A stretch of 64,000 nucleotides of DNA from Myxococcales bacterium (GCA_016794365.1 JAEUKB010000021.1:144924-208923), one strand, 5' to 3'. Counted from the first letter of the stretch, positions 32,846 through 41,205 are shown. Notes: a model not told the origin generated them from the sequence alone. Program-made: numbers and translations.

Positions 32846-33946
32846 ATGCGAAGTTGGCCGATTGACCGTGTGCAGGTTCGCCCGCTGGGCTCGACGCTGC
32901 ACATGCCGTTTCATATCTCGCAAGGCTCGGTGGAGACGCTGGAAAACGTCCTGATCGTGCTGCACGACGCAGAAGGTCGCGTGGCCTTCGGGGAAGCTGC
33001 GCCGTTTCCAGTGCTGACCGGCGATACGCAGCAGACGGTGCTGCCCGCGTGTGAGCAGCTGCTGAGCGCGCTGATTGGACTGAGTCCAGCGGCAGCGCTG
33101 ACGCACCTTCACGACGAGCTGTGGCTTGACTTTGAGAAGACTCCGACGGCGCGGGCAGGCATCGAGCTGGCGCTGTGGGATCTGTACGCGCGGCAGCTAG
33201 GTGTATCGCTGTCGTCGCTGTGGGGACGCGCTGCGCTGGGGAAAGCCGAGACAGACATCACGCTGCCTCGACTTTGTGCCGACGAGGTTGCGCCGTTTTA
33301 CCGTCACTTTGCGAGCCATCGGTTTCCGTTTATCAAGGTCAAGGTGGGCGGCGGTGCACTGTCGGAAGATCTCGATCGCGTGATGGCGCTGGTTCGCTGC
33401 GTGGGTCCGTCGCTGCGACTGAGTCTCGACGGAAATCAGGGTCTTAGCGAGCAGAGCGCGGTGACGCTGTGCGACGAGCTGGCCAAGTGGAACGTGACGC
33501 CACTGTTTTTCGAGCAGCCGCTTCCGCACGATGATCTCGTTGGGATGACGCGGCTCAGCCAGCGTCTTGCGATTCCGATCTGTGCCGACGAGTCGGTCAA
33601 GACCATCTTCGACGCGATGACGGTGATGGATCGACGAGCAGCGCGGATGGTGAACCTGAAGTTTATGAAGTCCGGCGTGCGTGAGTCGCTGCTGATTGCA
33701 GAGCTGGCTCGTCGGACGCAGACGGAGCTGATGATCGGCGGAATGGTCGAAAGCGAGATCGCGATGACCGCGTCGCTGCATGCGGTGTGTGGAACCGGGC
33801 TGATCGCGGTGTGTGACCTGGATACGCCATTTTTTTTGCACGAGCGCTTTACCGTCGAAAGTCCGTATCATCGACAGTCGGCACAGCTTGAGCTACCGTC
33901 TGGACCCGGCTTGGGACTTGTGCTGCGCGACGAGCTGCTTGGCTAG
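32846..33946 (+). CDS. enolase-superfamily dipeptide epimerase (L-Ala-D/L-Glu epimerase type)
   Basis: The 366-residue protein belongs to the muconate-lactonising subgroup of the enolase superfamily. The N-terminal capping domain is followed by a barrel with the general-base pair Lys164 and Lys166 (IKVKVGG), metal ligands Asp195 (SLDGNQG), Glu223 (FFEQP) and Asp248 (CADES), and a second Lys at 272/275 (NLKFMKSG). This set is that of AEE epimerases, which racemise the Glu of L-Ala-L-Glu in murein peptide recycling. Related dipeptide epimerases use other substrates, so the precise dipeptide is not certain. No signal peptide, so it is cytoplasmic, unlike the exported enzyme before it. Start ATG at 32846 lies 24 bp after the apyrase-like stop. 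Confidence 0.85.
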   Translation: MRSWPIDRVQVRPLGSTLHMPFHISQGSVETLENVLIVLHDAEGRVAFGEAAPFPVLTGDTQQTVLPACEQLLSALIGLSPAAALTHLHDELWLDFEKTPTARAGIELALWDLYARQLGVSLSSLWGRAALGKAETDITLPRLCADEVAPFYRHFASHRFPFIKVKVGGGALSEDLDRVMALVRCVGPSLRLSLDGNQGLSEQSAVTLCDELAKWNVTPLFFEQPLPHDDLVGMTRLSQRLAIPICADESVKTIFDAMTVMDRRAARMVNLKFMKSGVRESLLIAELARRTQTELMIGGMVESEIAMTASLHAVCGTGLIAVCDLDTPFFLHERFTVESPYHRQSAQLELPSGPGLGLVLRDELLG

Positions 33947-34024
33947 CTGGGTCTGATCGTGTGACGACGACAGCGCGCTGTGCTGGCTGTAGATCCTCGC
34001 ATCGGTTTGTACTAGCGTCGGCGC

Positions 34025-35437
34025 GTGGATCTCTTTTCTCGGATGCAAGGTGCGACGACGGCGGAATCGGTGGATTCGCGTGCGCCGCTGGCAGAGCGGA
34101 TGCGACCGCGCAGCCTCGATGAGTTTATCGGTCAAGAGCACCTGCTCGGGCCGGGCAAGCTGCTGGCGCGCGCGCTGCAAACGAAGCAGCTTCCGTCGCT
34201 GATTTTGTGGGGACCGCCGGGAACTGGAAAGACGACGCTGGCGAAGATCTTGGCGACGCAGATGGGCGCGCGCTTTGCTGCGTTGTCGGCGGTGACAGCG
34301 GGCGTAAAGGAAGTTCGCGCAGCCATCAGCGACGCGGAATATGAGCGAGCGCGGGGCGGACGGACGATTCTATTTCTCGACGAGATTCATCGCTTCAACA
34401 AGGCGCAGCAAGATGCGCTGCTGCCGCACGTCGAGCACGGAACGGTGATCCTGATTGGTGCGACGACGGAAAATCCCTCGTTCGAGGTCAATGCCGCGCT
34501 GCTGTCACGCTGTCGGGTGGTGACGCTGTCGTCGCTCGGGGATGCGCAGCTTGGGGAACTACTTTCGCGCGCGCTGGAAGACAAAGATCGGGGATTGGGC
34601 GCGAAAAATCTGGTGCTCAGCGACGAAGCGAGAGACTTTTTGGCGGCACACTCAGGTGGCGATGCCCGACGAGCGCTCGGCGTGCTGGAAGTGGCTGCGC
34701 ATCATGCCAGCCAGCGCGACGAAGAGGGACGGCGACTGATCGATCGTCAGACCGTCGAGGAAGCGCTTCAGCGCAAGGTGCTTCTTTACGACAAGAGCGG
34801 CGACGAGCACTACAACGTCGTCTCGGCGTTCATCAAGAGCTTGCGCGGCTCTGATCCCGACGCTGCGGTGTACTGGATGACGCGCATGCTGGAAGCGGGC
34901 GAAGATCCGCTGTTTGTGCTGCGACGGATGGTGATCTTTGCCGCCGAGGACATTGGGGTTGCGGATCCTCGTGCGCTTCAGATTGCGATGGCAGCGACGG
35001 AAGCAGTGCGCTTTATTGGCTTGCCCGAAGGGACACTGCCGATGAGCGAGGCGGCGATCTATCTGGCGCTGGCACCGAAGTCCAACAGCGCGATCACGAC
35101 GTATCAGGCGGCCAAACAAGCGGTGGGGAAGTTTGGGGCGCTGCCGGTGCCGCTGCATCTGCGCAATGCTCCGACGAAGCTGATGCGCAACCTGGGCTAC
35201 GGCAACGAGTACAAGTATCCGCACGACTTCAGCGGGCATCACGTCGCAGAGCAGTACCTTCCCGATGCGCTGGCTGATGCGACGTTTTATCAGCCCTCGA
35301 CGAGCGGCTACGAAAAGACGCTGGGCGAGCGGCTTCGCTATCTGCGCGGACAGAGCGGGCTTTCGGACGACAAAAAGACATCGGCACAGCCAGAAATCCC
35401 GGCTAGCATGCGCGACCATGTCGATGGAAAACACTGA
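34025..35437 (+). CDS. rarA: replication-associated recombination protein RarA (MgsA)
   Basis: Clamp-loader-like AAA+ ATPase that acts at stalled replication forks. The 470-residue product has LAERMRPRSLDEFIGQEHLL near the start, Walker A LWGPPGTGKTTLAK (about 60), Walker B ILFLDEIHRFN (about 119), sensor 1 GATTENPSF, and the C-terminal MgsA-type domain (DEHYNVVSAFIKSLRG, then RMVIFAAEDIG). GTG start at 34025 with TACTAG 9 nt upstream and no Shine-Dalgarno. The 3' end overlaps the epimerase gene by 20 bp. Confidence 0.95.
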   Translation: MDLFSRMQGATTAESVDSRAPLAERMRPRSLDEFIGQEHLLGPGKLLARALQTKQLPSLILWGPPGTGKTTLAKILATQMGARFAALSAVTAGVKEVRAAISDAEYERARGGRTILFLDEIHRFNKAQQDALLPHVEHGTVILIGATTENPSFEVNAALLSRCRVVTLSSLGDAQLGELLSRALEDKDRGLGAKNLVLSDEARDFLAAHSGGDARRALGVLEVAAHHASQRDEEGRRLIDRQTVEEALQRKVLLYDKSGDEHYNVVSAFIKSLRGSDPDAAVYWMTRMLEAGEDPLFVLRRMVIFAAEDIGVADPRALQIAMAATEAVRFIGLPEGTLPMSEAAIYLALAPKSNSAITTYQAAKQAVGKFGALPVPLHLRNAPTKLMRNLGYGNEYKYPHDFSGHHVAEQYLPDALADATFYQPSTSGYEKTLGERLRYLRGQSGLSDDKKTSAQPEIPASMRDHVDGKH

Positions 35438-36401
35438 TCTTCGCGACGCGCATGTGCTGGTCACCGGCGGCGCGGGCTTCATTGGCTCTCACTTGGTGGA
35501 GCGGCTGCGGACGCACAACAAGGTGCGCGTGCTCGACGTGATGCGTCGGGATGCGCTGCGTCCTGCGGGCCTTCATGAACACAAAAATGTCGAGCTTGTC
35601 GTTGGAGATGTTCTGGATCCTGACGCGGTTCGCAAAGCGGTGGCCGATACCGACGTGGTGATTCACTTGGCCTCGATCGCGGGCGTCGATACCGTGATGA
35701 AGATGCCGACGCAGACGATGCGGGTGTCGCTGCTCGGGACGGCGAACCTGCTGGATGCGGCGCACTCGACGGGACGCTGTCAGCGCTTTGTGGACTTTTC
35801 GACGAGCGAAGTGTTCGGTCGCTATGCCTATCAGGTGAGCGAGCTGGATGCGACCACCGTCGGAGCCGTTGGTGAAGCGCGCTGGACCTACGCGGTGTCG
35901 AAGCTGGCGACGGAACACCTGGCGATGACGTATCATCGTCAGTTTCAGTTTCCAGCGGTGACGGTGCGTCCGTTCAACATCTACGGACCGCGTCAGATTG
36001 GCGAGGGTGCCGTTCATCACTTCATCGTCCGGGCGCTGCGCGGCGAGCCGCTGCTGATTCACAACGACGGAGCACAGATTCGCGCGTGGTGTTACATCGA
36101 CGACATCATTGACGCGACGATGCTGTCGCTGACTCGGCCTCAAGCGAGCGGTCACGCGTTCAACATTGGCAACCCGCGTTCGACGGTGACGGTCTATAAC
36201 CTGGCAGAGCTGATTCGTCGGCTGTGCGGCTCATCGTCGCCGATTCAGTTTGTGCGCTGGGATCACGCCGATGTCGAGCTGCGGGTTCCGTCGATCTCGA
36301 AGGCGCGAGAGCTGCTGTTGTGGGAGCCGCGCTTCGACCTAGAGCAGGGACTGAGCCAGACCATCGACTGGTATCGTCACAAGCTGGGAACGTCACGCTG
36401 A
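35418..36401 (+). CDS. NAD-dependent nucleotide-sugar epimerase/dehydratase (extended SDR)
   Basis: This 327-residue extended short-chain dehydrogenase has the NAD-binding VTGGAGFIGSHL near residue 12, the active-site Tyr and Lys in TYAVSKLATEHLAM (about 155-167), and the sugar-nucleotide region FNIYGPRQIGEGA, followed by GAQIRAWCYIDDIIDAT. It resembles UDP-glucuronate decarboxylase or UDP-glucose 4-epimerase relatives; the exact sugar cannot be told. It would feed glycan or LPS assembly. Start ATG at 35418 lies inside the end of rarA, with TAGCAT 8 nt upstream (a possible leaderless promoter). Its stop overlaps the next start in TGATG. Confidence 0.85.
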   Translation: MSMENTDLRDAHVLVTGGAGFIGSHLVERLRTHNKVRVLDVMRRDALRPAGLHEHKNVELVVGDVLDPDAVRKAVADTDVVIHLASIAGVDTVMKMPTQTMRVSLLGTANLLDAAHSTGRCQRFVDFSTSEVFGRYAYQVSELDATTVGAVGEARWTYAVSKLATEHLAMTYHRQFQFPAVTVRPFNIYGPRQIGEGAVHHFIVRALRGEPLLIHNDGAQIRAWCYIDDIIDATMLSLTRPQASGHAFNIGNPRSTVTVYNLAELIRRLCGSSSPIQFVRWDHADVELRVPSISKARELLLWEPRFDLEQGLSQTIDWYRHKLGTSR

Positions 36402-36832
36402 TGCTTCGTCGCTGGCTTGGTTCGATATCGTCGCTGGCGATGGTGATTGGCTGTGCCGCTTGTCTGGAACAGCCGACGGATCTCAAGCCAAGCGTCGAGC
36501 TGTTTCTGACGACGCAGGGAGAAGTACAAGAGCAAGCGCTGCGGACGCTGGTTGCGAGTGGACGGGCTGCGCTGCCTCCGCTCGAAGCGGCGCTGCATCG
36601 AACCGAGCCCAAAGAACGACGGGCTGCGCTGCTGGCACTGCGACGACTGGGGCTGCATGAAGCGGTGCCGCTGCTCGGTCACGTTGCGCAGTTTGATGCC
36701 GACGCGAGCATTCGGGCGGATGCGCGCGCGGTGCTGGAGCGCTGGGCTGCCGAAAAAAGTCCACGCGGCGAAGCGGCCCAGCGAGCTTTGTTTGCTGCCG
36801 CCGCTGGTGAGACGGGCGATTCGCTGCGCTAG
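36401..36832 (+). CDS. small HEAT-repeat lipoprotein
   Basis: A 143-residue protein with a lipoprotein signal (LAMVIGCAAC, Cys near residue 22) and about three HEAT/ARM-like helical repeats (LRTLVASGRAALPPLEAAL, then RRAALLALRRLGLHEAVPL, then IRADARAVLERWA). HEAT repeats usually mediate protein binding. The start ATG overlaps the epimerase TGA by one base, so the two are translationally coupled, although no functional link is evident. Its end overlaps the end of the GGDEF gene on the other strand by 4 bp. Confidence 0.72.
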   Translation: MLRRWLGSISSLAMVIGCAACLEQPTDLKPSVELFLTTQGEVQEQALRTLVASGRAALPPLEAALHRTEPKERRAALLALRRLGLHEAVPLLGHVAQFDADASIRADARAVLERWAAEKSPRGEAAQRALFAAAAGETGDSLR

Positions 36833-38955
36833 CTCTCTTTGCTCGGCAGTCGGGCCACGAGGGGCCACAGCGGACCGTGACCGCGCTGACAGCCTCGCTC
36901 TTGCGCGATGGTTCGCTCGCTCTGCGACGTGACACCTGCTGCGTTTACCGACAGTCCCAGCCGCTCTGCCAGCGCCACCAGTCCTTGACACAGCGACGCG
37001 GTCTTTCGATCTTCCAGGCTGCGACGCCAGAGCTGTTCTGGCAGCGTCATCGACGACACCGGCAGATTCGGCAGGTATTCCAGCGGTAAGCTGCTCGTCG
37101 CCAGCGAAGACAGGCTCAGACGGACACCCAGGTGATGAAGCTGAAGCAGCGGCTCGATGAGCGCCGACGGATCCTGAATGCTGCCCATCGCCGTCACATC
37201 GACTTCCAGCCGCTCCGGTGGGAGCCCGCTCTGCTCCAGCGCCGTCGCTACCGAGATAACCGCCGTCGCACCCAGCAGATGCCGCTGCGAGATACGCACC
37301 ACCAGCGACTCCGACGGCTGACGGTTCGCGAGGCTGCGCTGAAAGTCGTGACACGCCTGATCCACCAGGTGACGAAAGAGCTGCTGAGCCAGGCCTTCTT
37401 CGAGCGACGCTTCGCTGATCAGCTCCTCTTCGCGGTCTTCCTTCGCCGGTCGATACAGCTCCGCTTCCCAGGCCACGATCTGCTCCGTCGCCAGCAGCAC
37501 ATGGGGCCGATAGCGCAGCGCCAGCAGACCTTTGGCGATTTCCTGGCTGAGCACGTTCTCTCGACTGAGACAGCGCGTCGTCGCCAAGTTGATTTCTTCA
37601 CGGAAAAACTGACAGTTGTTACGACCTTGCGCTTTGACTCGATACATTGCCATATCGGCATGTCGAATCAGCGTCGAAGATTCATTTCCATCGTGCGGAC
37701 AGAGACTAATTCCCAAGCTGGCTGATGCAGTCAGTGAAATGCCTTGAATGACCATCGGACGTTGAAGTTCTTCCAATACACGCTCAGCAACGCGCAAGGC
37801 ATCTTCAGCTGTCTGAATCGTAGGCAGCAAGATGGTGAACTCATCACCACCAAATCGCGCAACCGTATCGCCATCACGCAGCGAAGCCAGAAGTCGCTGA
37901 GCCACTGCTTGTAGGAACTTGTCACCAACATCATGACCTTGTTCGTCGTTGATCTCTTTGAATCGATCCAGATCCAAAAAGAAAACGGCAACAATGTCTC
38001 CAGTGCGTCTGGCTTGACGAATTGCTGTATCTAATCGATCAACAAAAAGGCTTCTGTTTGGAAGTGAAGTCAATGGATCGTGAAATGCTCTGTGATGAAG
38101 TTCTCGCTCTAGCTGTTTGCGAAGTGTAATATCATAAAATGAAACAACTACAGCATAAGGAACGCTATCGCTAGATCGCCACAGTGGTCTAGAGTTGATC
38201 GCCAGCCAGACAATGCTCTTTTGCGAATCGACGCTGGTAAAGACCAGACCCACCACAGATTCCTGACGGGGCTGGCCGCTCTGCATCGTGATGTTCATCG
38301 GCCACAGCTGTTTGGGCAGCGGTCTTTCGCTCACATCGACGACATCAAAGTGCGCGGGAGCTTCGATGTTGCGGTGCAGAAGGTCCGACACGGTGGTCCG
38401 CAGGATCTGCGCAGCCGCTTCATTGGCAGCCAGGATCTGACCATCGCGCGCGACAAAGATGACGCCTTCACTGAGCGCATCAAACAGCGTTCGATAGCGC
38501 GCATCCATTTCGTGCAGCAGCGCAATCGTTTGACGCTGATCTGCCGCGAGCGTTTCCACTTGAAGCGACAGCGAGCGCTCTTGATGATCATCGCTAATAA
38601 TGACTGAGTAGAAATTATGCTGATATCGTGAGATCTGGATCTTTAAAAACAGAATTCCTTTGTGATCGTCTACGATATGATTGAGTCGCTGCGGATGTCC
38701 TGTGTGTCTGCAAATTGTCAGGCTTTGTTCCAATATGTGAGACAAATGTGGCAGAATCTGCTGAAGCGACGCACCGCTCACCATCTCGCCTGCACAAATC
38801 CGTTTATAGAGCAGGGAATGCGCAGCGCCATCGACCAGTACGCCATTGGAGTCGATCAACAGGAACAGGGCATTCATCCCTTCAGCCAGGGAACGAAGCC
38901 AGCCTCGATATCGCTCTACGTCGGCACGCGACGCTGCGTCGGTGTCAATCGGCAT
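36829..38955 (-). CDS. PAS-GGDEF diguanylate cyclase with degenerate EAL domain
   Basis: The 708-residue protein has a long N-terminal sensory part (1-270) with at least one PAS domain (MDARYRTLFDALSEGVIFVA, about 150-270), then a GGDEF domain with the intact active site RFGGDEFTILL near residue 365, consistent with c-di-GMP synthesis. The C-terminal 260 residues align with EAL domains only as a shell: the EAL signature reads WEAELYRP, the metal-binding DDFG loop is replaced by SLSSLATSS, and ELTE reads LEVDVTA. So phosphodiesterase activity is not expected, though a binding or sensor role is possible. There is no I-site RxxD that I can place with certainty. The GGDEF-coding segment (about 37600-38250) and an N-terminal stretch are visibly AT-richer than the rest. 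A good promoter precedes it. Confidence 0.88.
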   Translation of the reverse strand: MPIDTDAASRADVERYRGWLRSLAEGMNALFLLIDSNGVLVDGAAHSLLYKRICAGEMVSGASLQQILPHLSHILEQSLTICRHTGHPQRLNHIVDDHKGILFLKIQISRYQHNFYSVIISDDHQERSLSLQVETLAADQRQTIALLHEMDARYRTLFDALSEGVIFVARDGQILAANEAAAQILRTTVSDLLHRNIEAPAHFDVVDVSERPLPKQLWPMNITMQSGQPRQESVVGLVFTSVDSQKSIVWLAINSRPLWRSSDSVPYAVVVSFYDITLRKQLERELHHRAFHDPLTSLPNRSLFVDRLDTAIRQARRTGDIVAVFFLDLDRFKEINDEQGHDVGDKFLQAVAQRLLASLRDGDTVARFGGDEFTILLPTIQTAEDALRVAERVLEELQRPMVIQGISLTASASLGISLCPHDGNESSTLIRHADMAMYRVKAQGRNNCQFFREEINLATTRCLSRENVLSQEIAKGLLALRYRPHVLLATEQIVAWEAELYRPAKEDREEELISEASLEEGLAQQLFRHLVDQACHDFQRSLANRQPSESLVVRISQRHLLGATAVISVATALEQSGLPPERLEVDVTAMGSIQDPSALIEPLLQLHHLGVRLSLSSLATSSLPLEYLPNLPVSSMTLPEQLWRRSLEDRKTASLCQGLVALAERLGLSVNAAGVTSQSERTIAQERGCQRGHGPLWPLVARLPSKES

Positions 38956-38983
38956 AAGCCTTCATCCCACGCATCGTCTGTCT

Positions 38984-39012
38984 ATTATATGGAGTTTGCT
39001 GGAGTTCGTGAA
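38984..39012 (-). promoter_or_regulatory. sigma-70 promoter for the GGDEF gene
   Basis: Read on the minus strand, TTCACG (39012-39007) and a perfect TATAAT (38989-38984) are separated by 17 bp. The ATG at 38955 is 28 nt after the -10 box, and GAAGG stands a few bases before it. This is the best sigma-70-like match in the window. Confidence 0.6.
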
Positions 39013-39019
39013 TTTTAAT

Positions 39020-39090
39020 CACAAAAACGGTACATTCTGGGTACGCATATTGGACGTAAAGACCCACAAGAGAGATACCGTTTTTATGTG
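39020..39090 (-). terminator. nested inverted repeat, terminator-like, downstream of selD
   Basis: AAAAACGGTA (39023-39032) and TACCGTTTTT (39076-39085) are perfect 10-bp arms, extended by CAC/GTG across a 2-nt bulge. Inside them, TGGGT/ACCCA (39038/39062) and TACG/CGTA (39042/39055) pair again. On the minus strand the outer arm ends in TTTTT, so it could end selD transcripts (a bidirectional terminator with an unusually large, structured loop), or be a regulator or RNA element just upstream of the GGDEF promoter. A short similarity to c-di-GMP-I riboswitch core (GGACGTAAAG) is on the wrong strand for that gene. Confidence 0.45.
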
Positions 39091-39102
39091 GAAATGTCGG
39101 GC

Positions 39103-40209
39103 TTAGTCCGCGTAGAGCGGATATTGATCGCGTGGCGAGGCTTCGCCAATGATCGCAGCGGCGATGCCAGCGTCGTGAAGCTGGGCGAGCGCCGTCGGTG
39201 CATGTTGAGCGGGCAGGGCGACGAGCAGTCCACCGGAGGTCTGCGGATCAAAGATCAGCTCGACGCGAGCGGCGGATAGTGTTGGGCGAACAGCGACGTG
39301 AGGAAGGAACGCTGCGCGATTGTTGGTGGCACCTCCGCAGGTGACGCCCGCTTCGGCGATGCGCAGCGCTTTGTCATAGGCAGGCACGCGATCGCAGTCG
39401 AGGTGGAGCGAGACGCTGCCGCTACGGGTCATTCCCAAGCTGTGTCCGACGAGCCCAAAGCCAGTTACGTCGGTGGCTGCGGACACAGGATGTGCGGACA
39501 AGATCTCGGCGGTCCTGCGGTTTAGCGTCGCAACCTGAGCGAGGCTCGGAGCAATCTCATCGAGCGAGATCAGTCCTTTGCGCAGCGCAGTGCTCAGCAG
39601 TCCGGCCCCGAGCGGCTTGGTCAGGATCAATTGGTCGCCGGGACGGGCTCCGACATTGCGCCAGATGCGAGCCGGATGTACGACGCCCGTGACGGACAGC
39701 CCGAACAGAAGCTCAGGTCCGCGCACGGTGTGACCGCCGAGCAGCACCGCACCCGCATCGTGGATGGCTCGCAGTGCTCCGGCGAAGATTGCACGAGCAG
39801 CGATGGGCGGAAGCTCTTTGGGGAAGACACAGATGTTGAGCGCGCTCAGCGGTCGGCCACCCATTGCGTAGACGTCCGACAGTGCGTTGGCGGCGGCGAT
39901 TTGACCATATAGCTCCGGTTCATCGACGAGCGGCGTGATGAAATCGACGGTCTGAACCAATCCTGTTCCGTCGCTGCTGACATCCCGAATCAGATAGACT
40001 CCAGCGTCGTCTCCCGTCTCTGTTCCGACGAGCACAGCTTGGTCCGTCGCACTGCCGAGTCGCATCGAGCCTTCCGGCATCACAAGCTGGAGCAAGTCGC
40101 CTGGACCCACTTTGGCTGCGCAGCCTCCCGAAGACGCAAAGCGTGTCAAGCGAATCGGCTCGCTTGTGGCATCGGTTGTATCGGTGGTTGGGCTCGAAAA
40201 CTTGTCCAT
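39103..40209 (-). CDS. selD: selenide, water dikinase
   Basis: Makes selenophosphate from selenide and ATP, the Se donor for selenocysteine and selenouridine. The 368-residue protein has the nucleophilic Cys30 and Lys33 in SSGGCAAKVGPGDL (counterpart of E. coli Cys17/Lys20; the second Cys is Ala here), and the ATP/Mg site residues ATDVTGFGLVGHSLGM and FDPQTSGGLLVALP, with NALSDVYAMGGRP and LLGGHTVRGPEL typical of SelD. Cys rather than Sec is used at the active site. No selA, selB, selC or mnmH lies in the window. TAGCTT stands 9 nt before the ATG (leaderless layout). Divergent from the PHA-protein gene. Confidence 0.95.
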   Translation of the reverse strand: MDKFSSPTTDTTDATSEPIRLTRFASSGGCAAKVGPGDLLQLVMPEGSMRLGSATDQAVLVGTETGDDAGVYLIRDVSSDGTGLVQTVDFITPLVDEPELYGQIAAANALSDVYAMGGRPLSALNICVFPKELPPIAARAIFAGALRAIHDAGAVLLGGHTVRGPELLFGLSVTGVVHPARIWRNVGARPGDQLILTKPLGAGLLSTALRKGLISLDEIAPSLAQVATLNRRTAEILSAHPVSAATDVTGFGLVGHSLGMTRSGSVSLHLDCDRVPAYDKALRIAEAGVTCGGATNNRAAFLPHVAVRPTLSAARVELIFDPQTSGGLLVALPAQHAPTALAQLHDAGIAAAIIGEASPRDQYPLYAD

Positions 40210-40248
40210 TTTGGCGGAAAGCTAGCACATGATATAGCGACACGTAGC

Positions 40249-40264
40249 GGCGAAGACCTTCGCC
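40249..40264. promoter_or_regulatory. inverted repeat in the selD / PHA-protein divergent promoter region
   Basis: GGCGAAG-AC-CTTCGCC, perfect 7-bp arms with a 2-bp spacer, lies in the 121-bp space between divergent selD and the PHA-system gene, 40 bp upstream of the selD ATG. It is operator-like, but 7-bp arms are not rare. Confidence 0.35.
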
Positions 40265-40330
40265 CGGTTTACGGTAAAGTGCCTCGCCATCCGGCGGGCC
40301 TCGTTCAACACCAGATAGGGAGCAGACCCG

Positions 40331-40609
40331 ATGCCCAAGCTTGAGATCACCCAGAGCCACACGGTCACTGCCGAAGAGGCGAAGCAGAAGCTCGACACGT
40401 TGAGCAAAGATCTGTCGGACAAGTACGGACTTACCTCGAAGTGGGTGTCTGAAACCGAGGCCAAGGTCGAGCGCTCGGGAGCCTCTGGCTCGATCAAGAT
40501 TGAGCAAGGTTTCGTGCGCGTGAACCTGGATCTGTCGTTTGCGCTGACCCCGATCAAAGGCACAGTCGAGACGAAGATCAAAGACGAGCTCAAGAAGCTG
40601 TTTGGTTAG
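40331..40609 (+). CDS. polyhydroxyalkanoic acid system family protein (PF09650-type)
   Basis: This 92-residue protein has the family layout: VTAEEAKQKLDTLSKDLSDKYGL, then a Ser/Gly strand SGASGSIKIEQGFVRVNLDL, ending FALTPIKGTVETKIKDELKK. Members are encoded near polyhydroxyalkanoate genes, and are thought to be granule-associated or phasin-like, but the biochemical role is unsettled. No PHA synthase is visible here. The ATG has AGGGAG 10 nt upstream. It is followed after 33 bp by the DUF2505 gene and ends before a strong terminator, so the two form a small operon. Confidence 0.82.
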   Translation: MPKLEITQSHTVTAEEAKQKLDTLSKDLSDKYGLTSKWVSETEAKVERSGASGSIKIEQGFVRVNLDLSFALTPIKGTVETKIKDELKKLFG

Positions 40610-40642
40610 CTTGTAGCGACGACAAACCAGCGAGGAATCCCG

Positions 40643-41143
40643 ATGCAGTTTCGCTTTGTTCACGACTTTGACATCGATCCCACGTCGTTTTGGGAGATGT
40701 TCTTTTCCGAAGCGTTTGAAAACGAGCTGTTTCAGGGTCTGAAGATGCGGTCGTGGAAGGTTCTTGTGCGACGGGATGAAGGCACCAAGCTGCATCGTCA
40801 TGTCAAGCTCGAGCCCGAGATTGCGATTCCGTCGTGGGCTTCGTCGGTGGTCAAGGAAACGGGCTACACCGAGATCGATCTGTTTTCCAAAGCAGAGTCG
40901 AAGATGGATGTGCAGATCGAGCCAGCGGTGATGCGCGATCGGTTTCATCTGTCGGGTGTGTTTTCGGTGACGCCGCTCGGACCGGGTCGCTGTCGTCGCG
41001 AGTTCAGCGGAGAGATTCGCGTCTCGGTCCCGCTGCTCGGCGGCAAGATCGAAAAGTTCATGATCGATCAGATCCGCGACGGTTACGATCAGGCGGCGCG
41101 GGTCACCCAAGCCTTCATCGCCCGTCGCAAGAGCCAGTCGTAA
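40643..41143 (+). CDS. DUF2505/START-like lipid-binding fold protein
   Basis: The 166-residue product, FVHDFDIDPTSFWEMFF at the start and PLLGGKIEKFMIDQIRDGYD near the end, has the pattern of DUF2505, a relative of the START/SRPBCC superfamily, whose cavities often hold hydrophobic ligands. There is no signal peptide. GAGGAATC lies just before the ATG at 40643. Co-transcription with the PHA-system protein suggests a lipid- or polyester-related role, which is inference only. Confidence 0.78.
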   Translation: MQFRFVHDFDIDPTSFWEMFFSEAFENELFQGLKMRSWKVLVRRDEGTKLHRHVKLEPEIAIPSWASSVVKETGYTEIDLFSKAESKMDVQIEPAVMRDRFHLSGVFSVTPLGPGRCRREFSGEIRVSVPLLGGKIEKFMIDQIRDGYDQAARVTQAFIARRKSQS

Positions 41144-41172
41144 GCCCGCTTCACCTTGCTCGTTTGGATTGA

Positions 41173-41205
41173 CCCCGGCAGCCTCTCGTGGTTGTCGGGG
41201 TTTTT
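41173..41205 (+). terminator. rho-independent terminator after the DUF2505 gene
   Basis: An 11-bp stem (CCCCGGCAGCC/GGTTGTCGGGG, with two G-U pairs) with a TCTCGT loop is followed directly by TTTTT at 41201-41205. It ends transcripts of the 40331-41143 operon just before the convergent FHA-regulator gene. Confidence 0.85.

Noticed and set aside
33970..33981. ACAGCGCGCTGT palindrome upstream of rarA
   Set aside because: A perfect 12-bp palindrome is expected about 16 times in 64 kb by chance; no other support.
39020..39090. c-di-GMP-I riboswitch upstream of the GGDEF gene
   Set aside because: A GGACGTAAAG string resembles the GEMM core, but it stands on the strand opposite to the GGDEF gene, and the rest of the conserved core (AGGGCAAACC) is missing.
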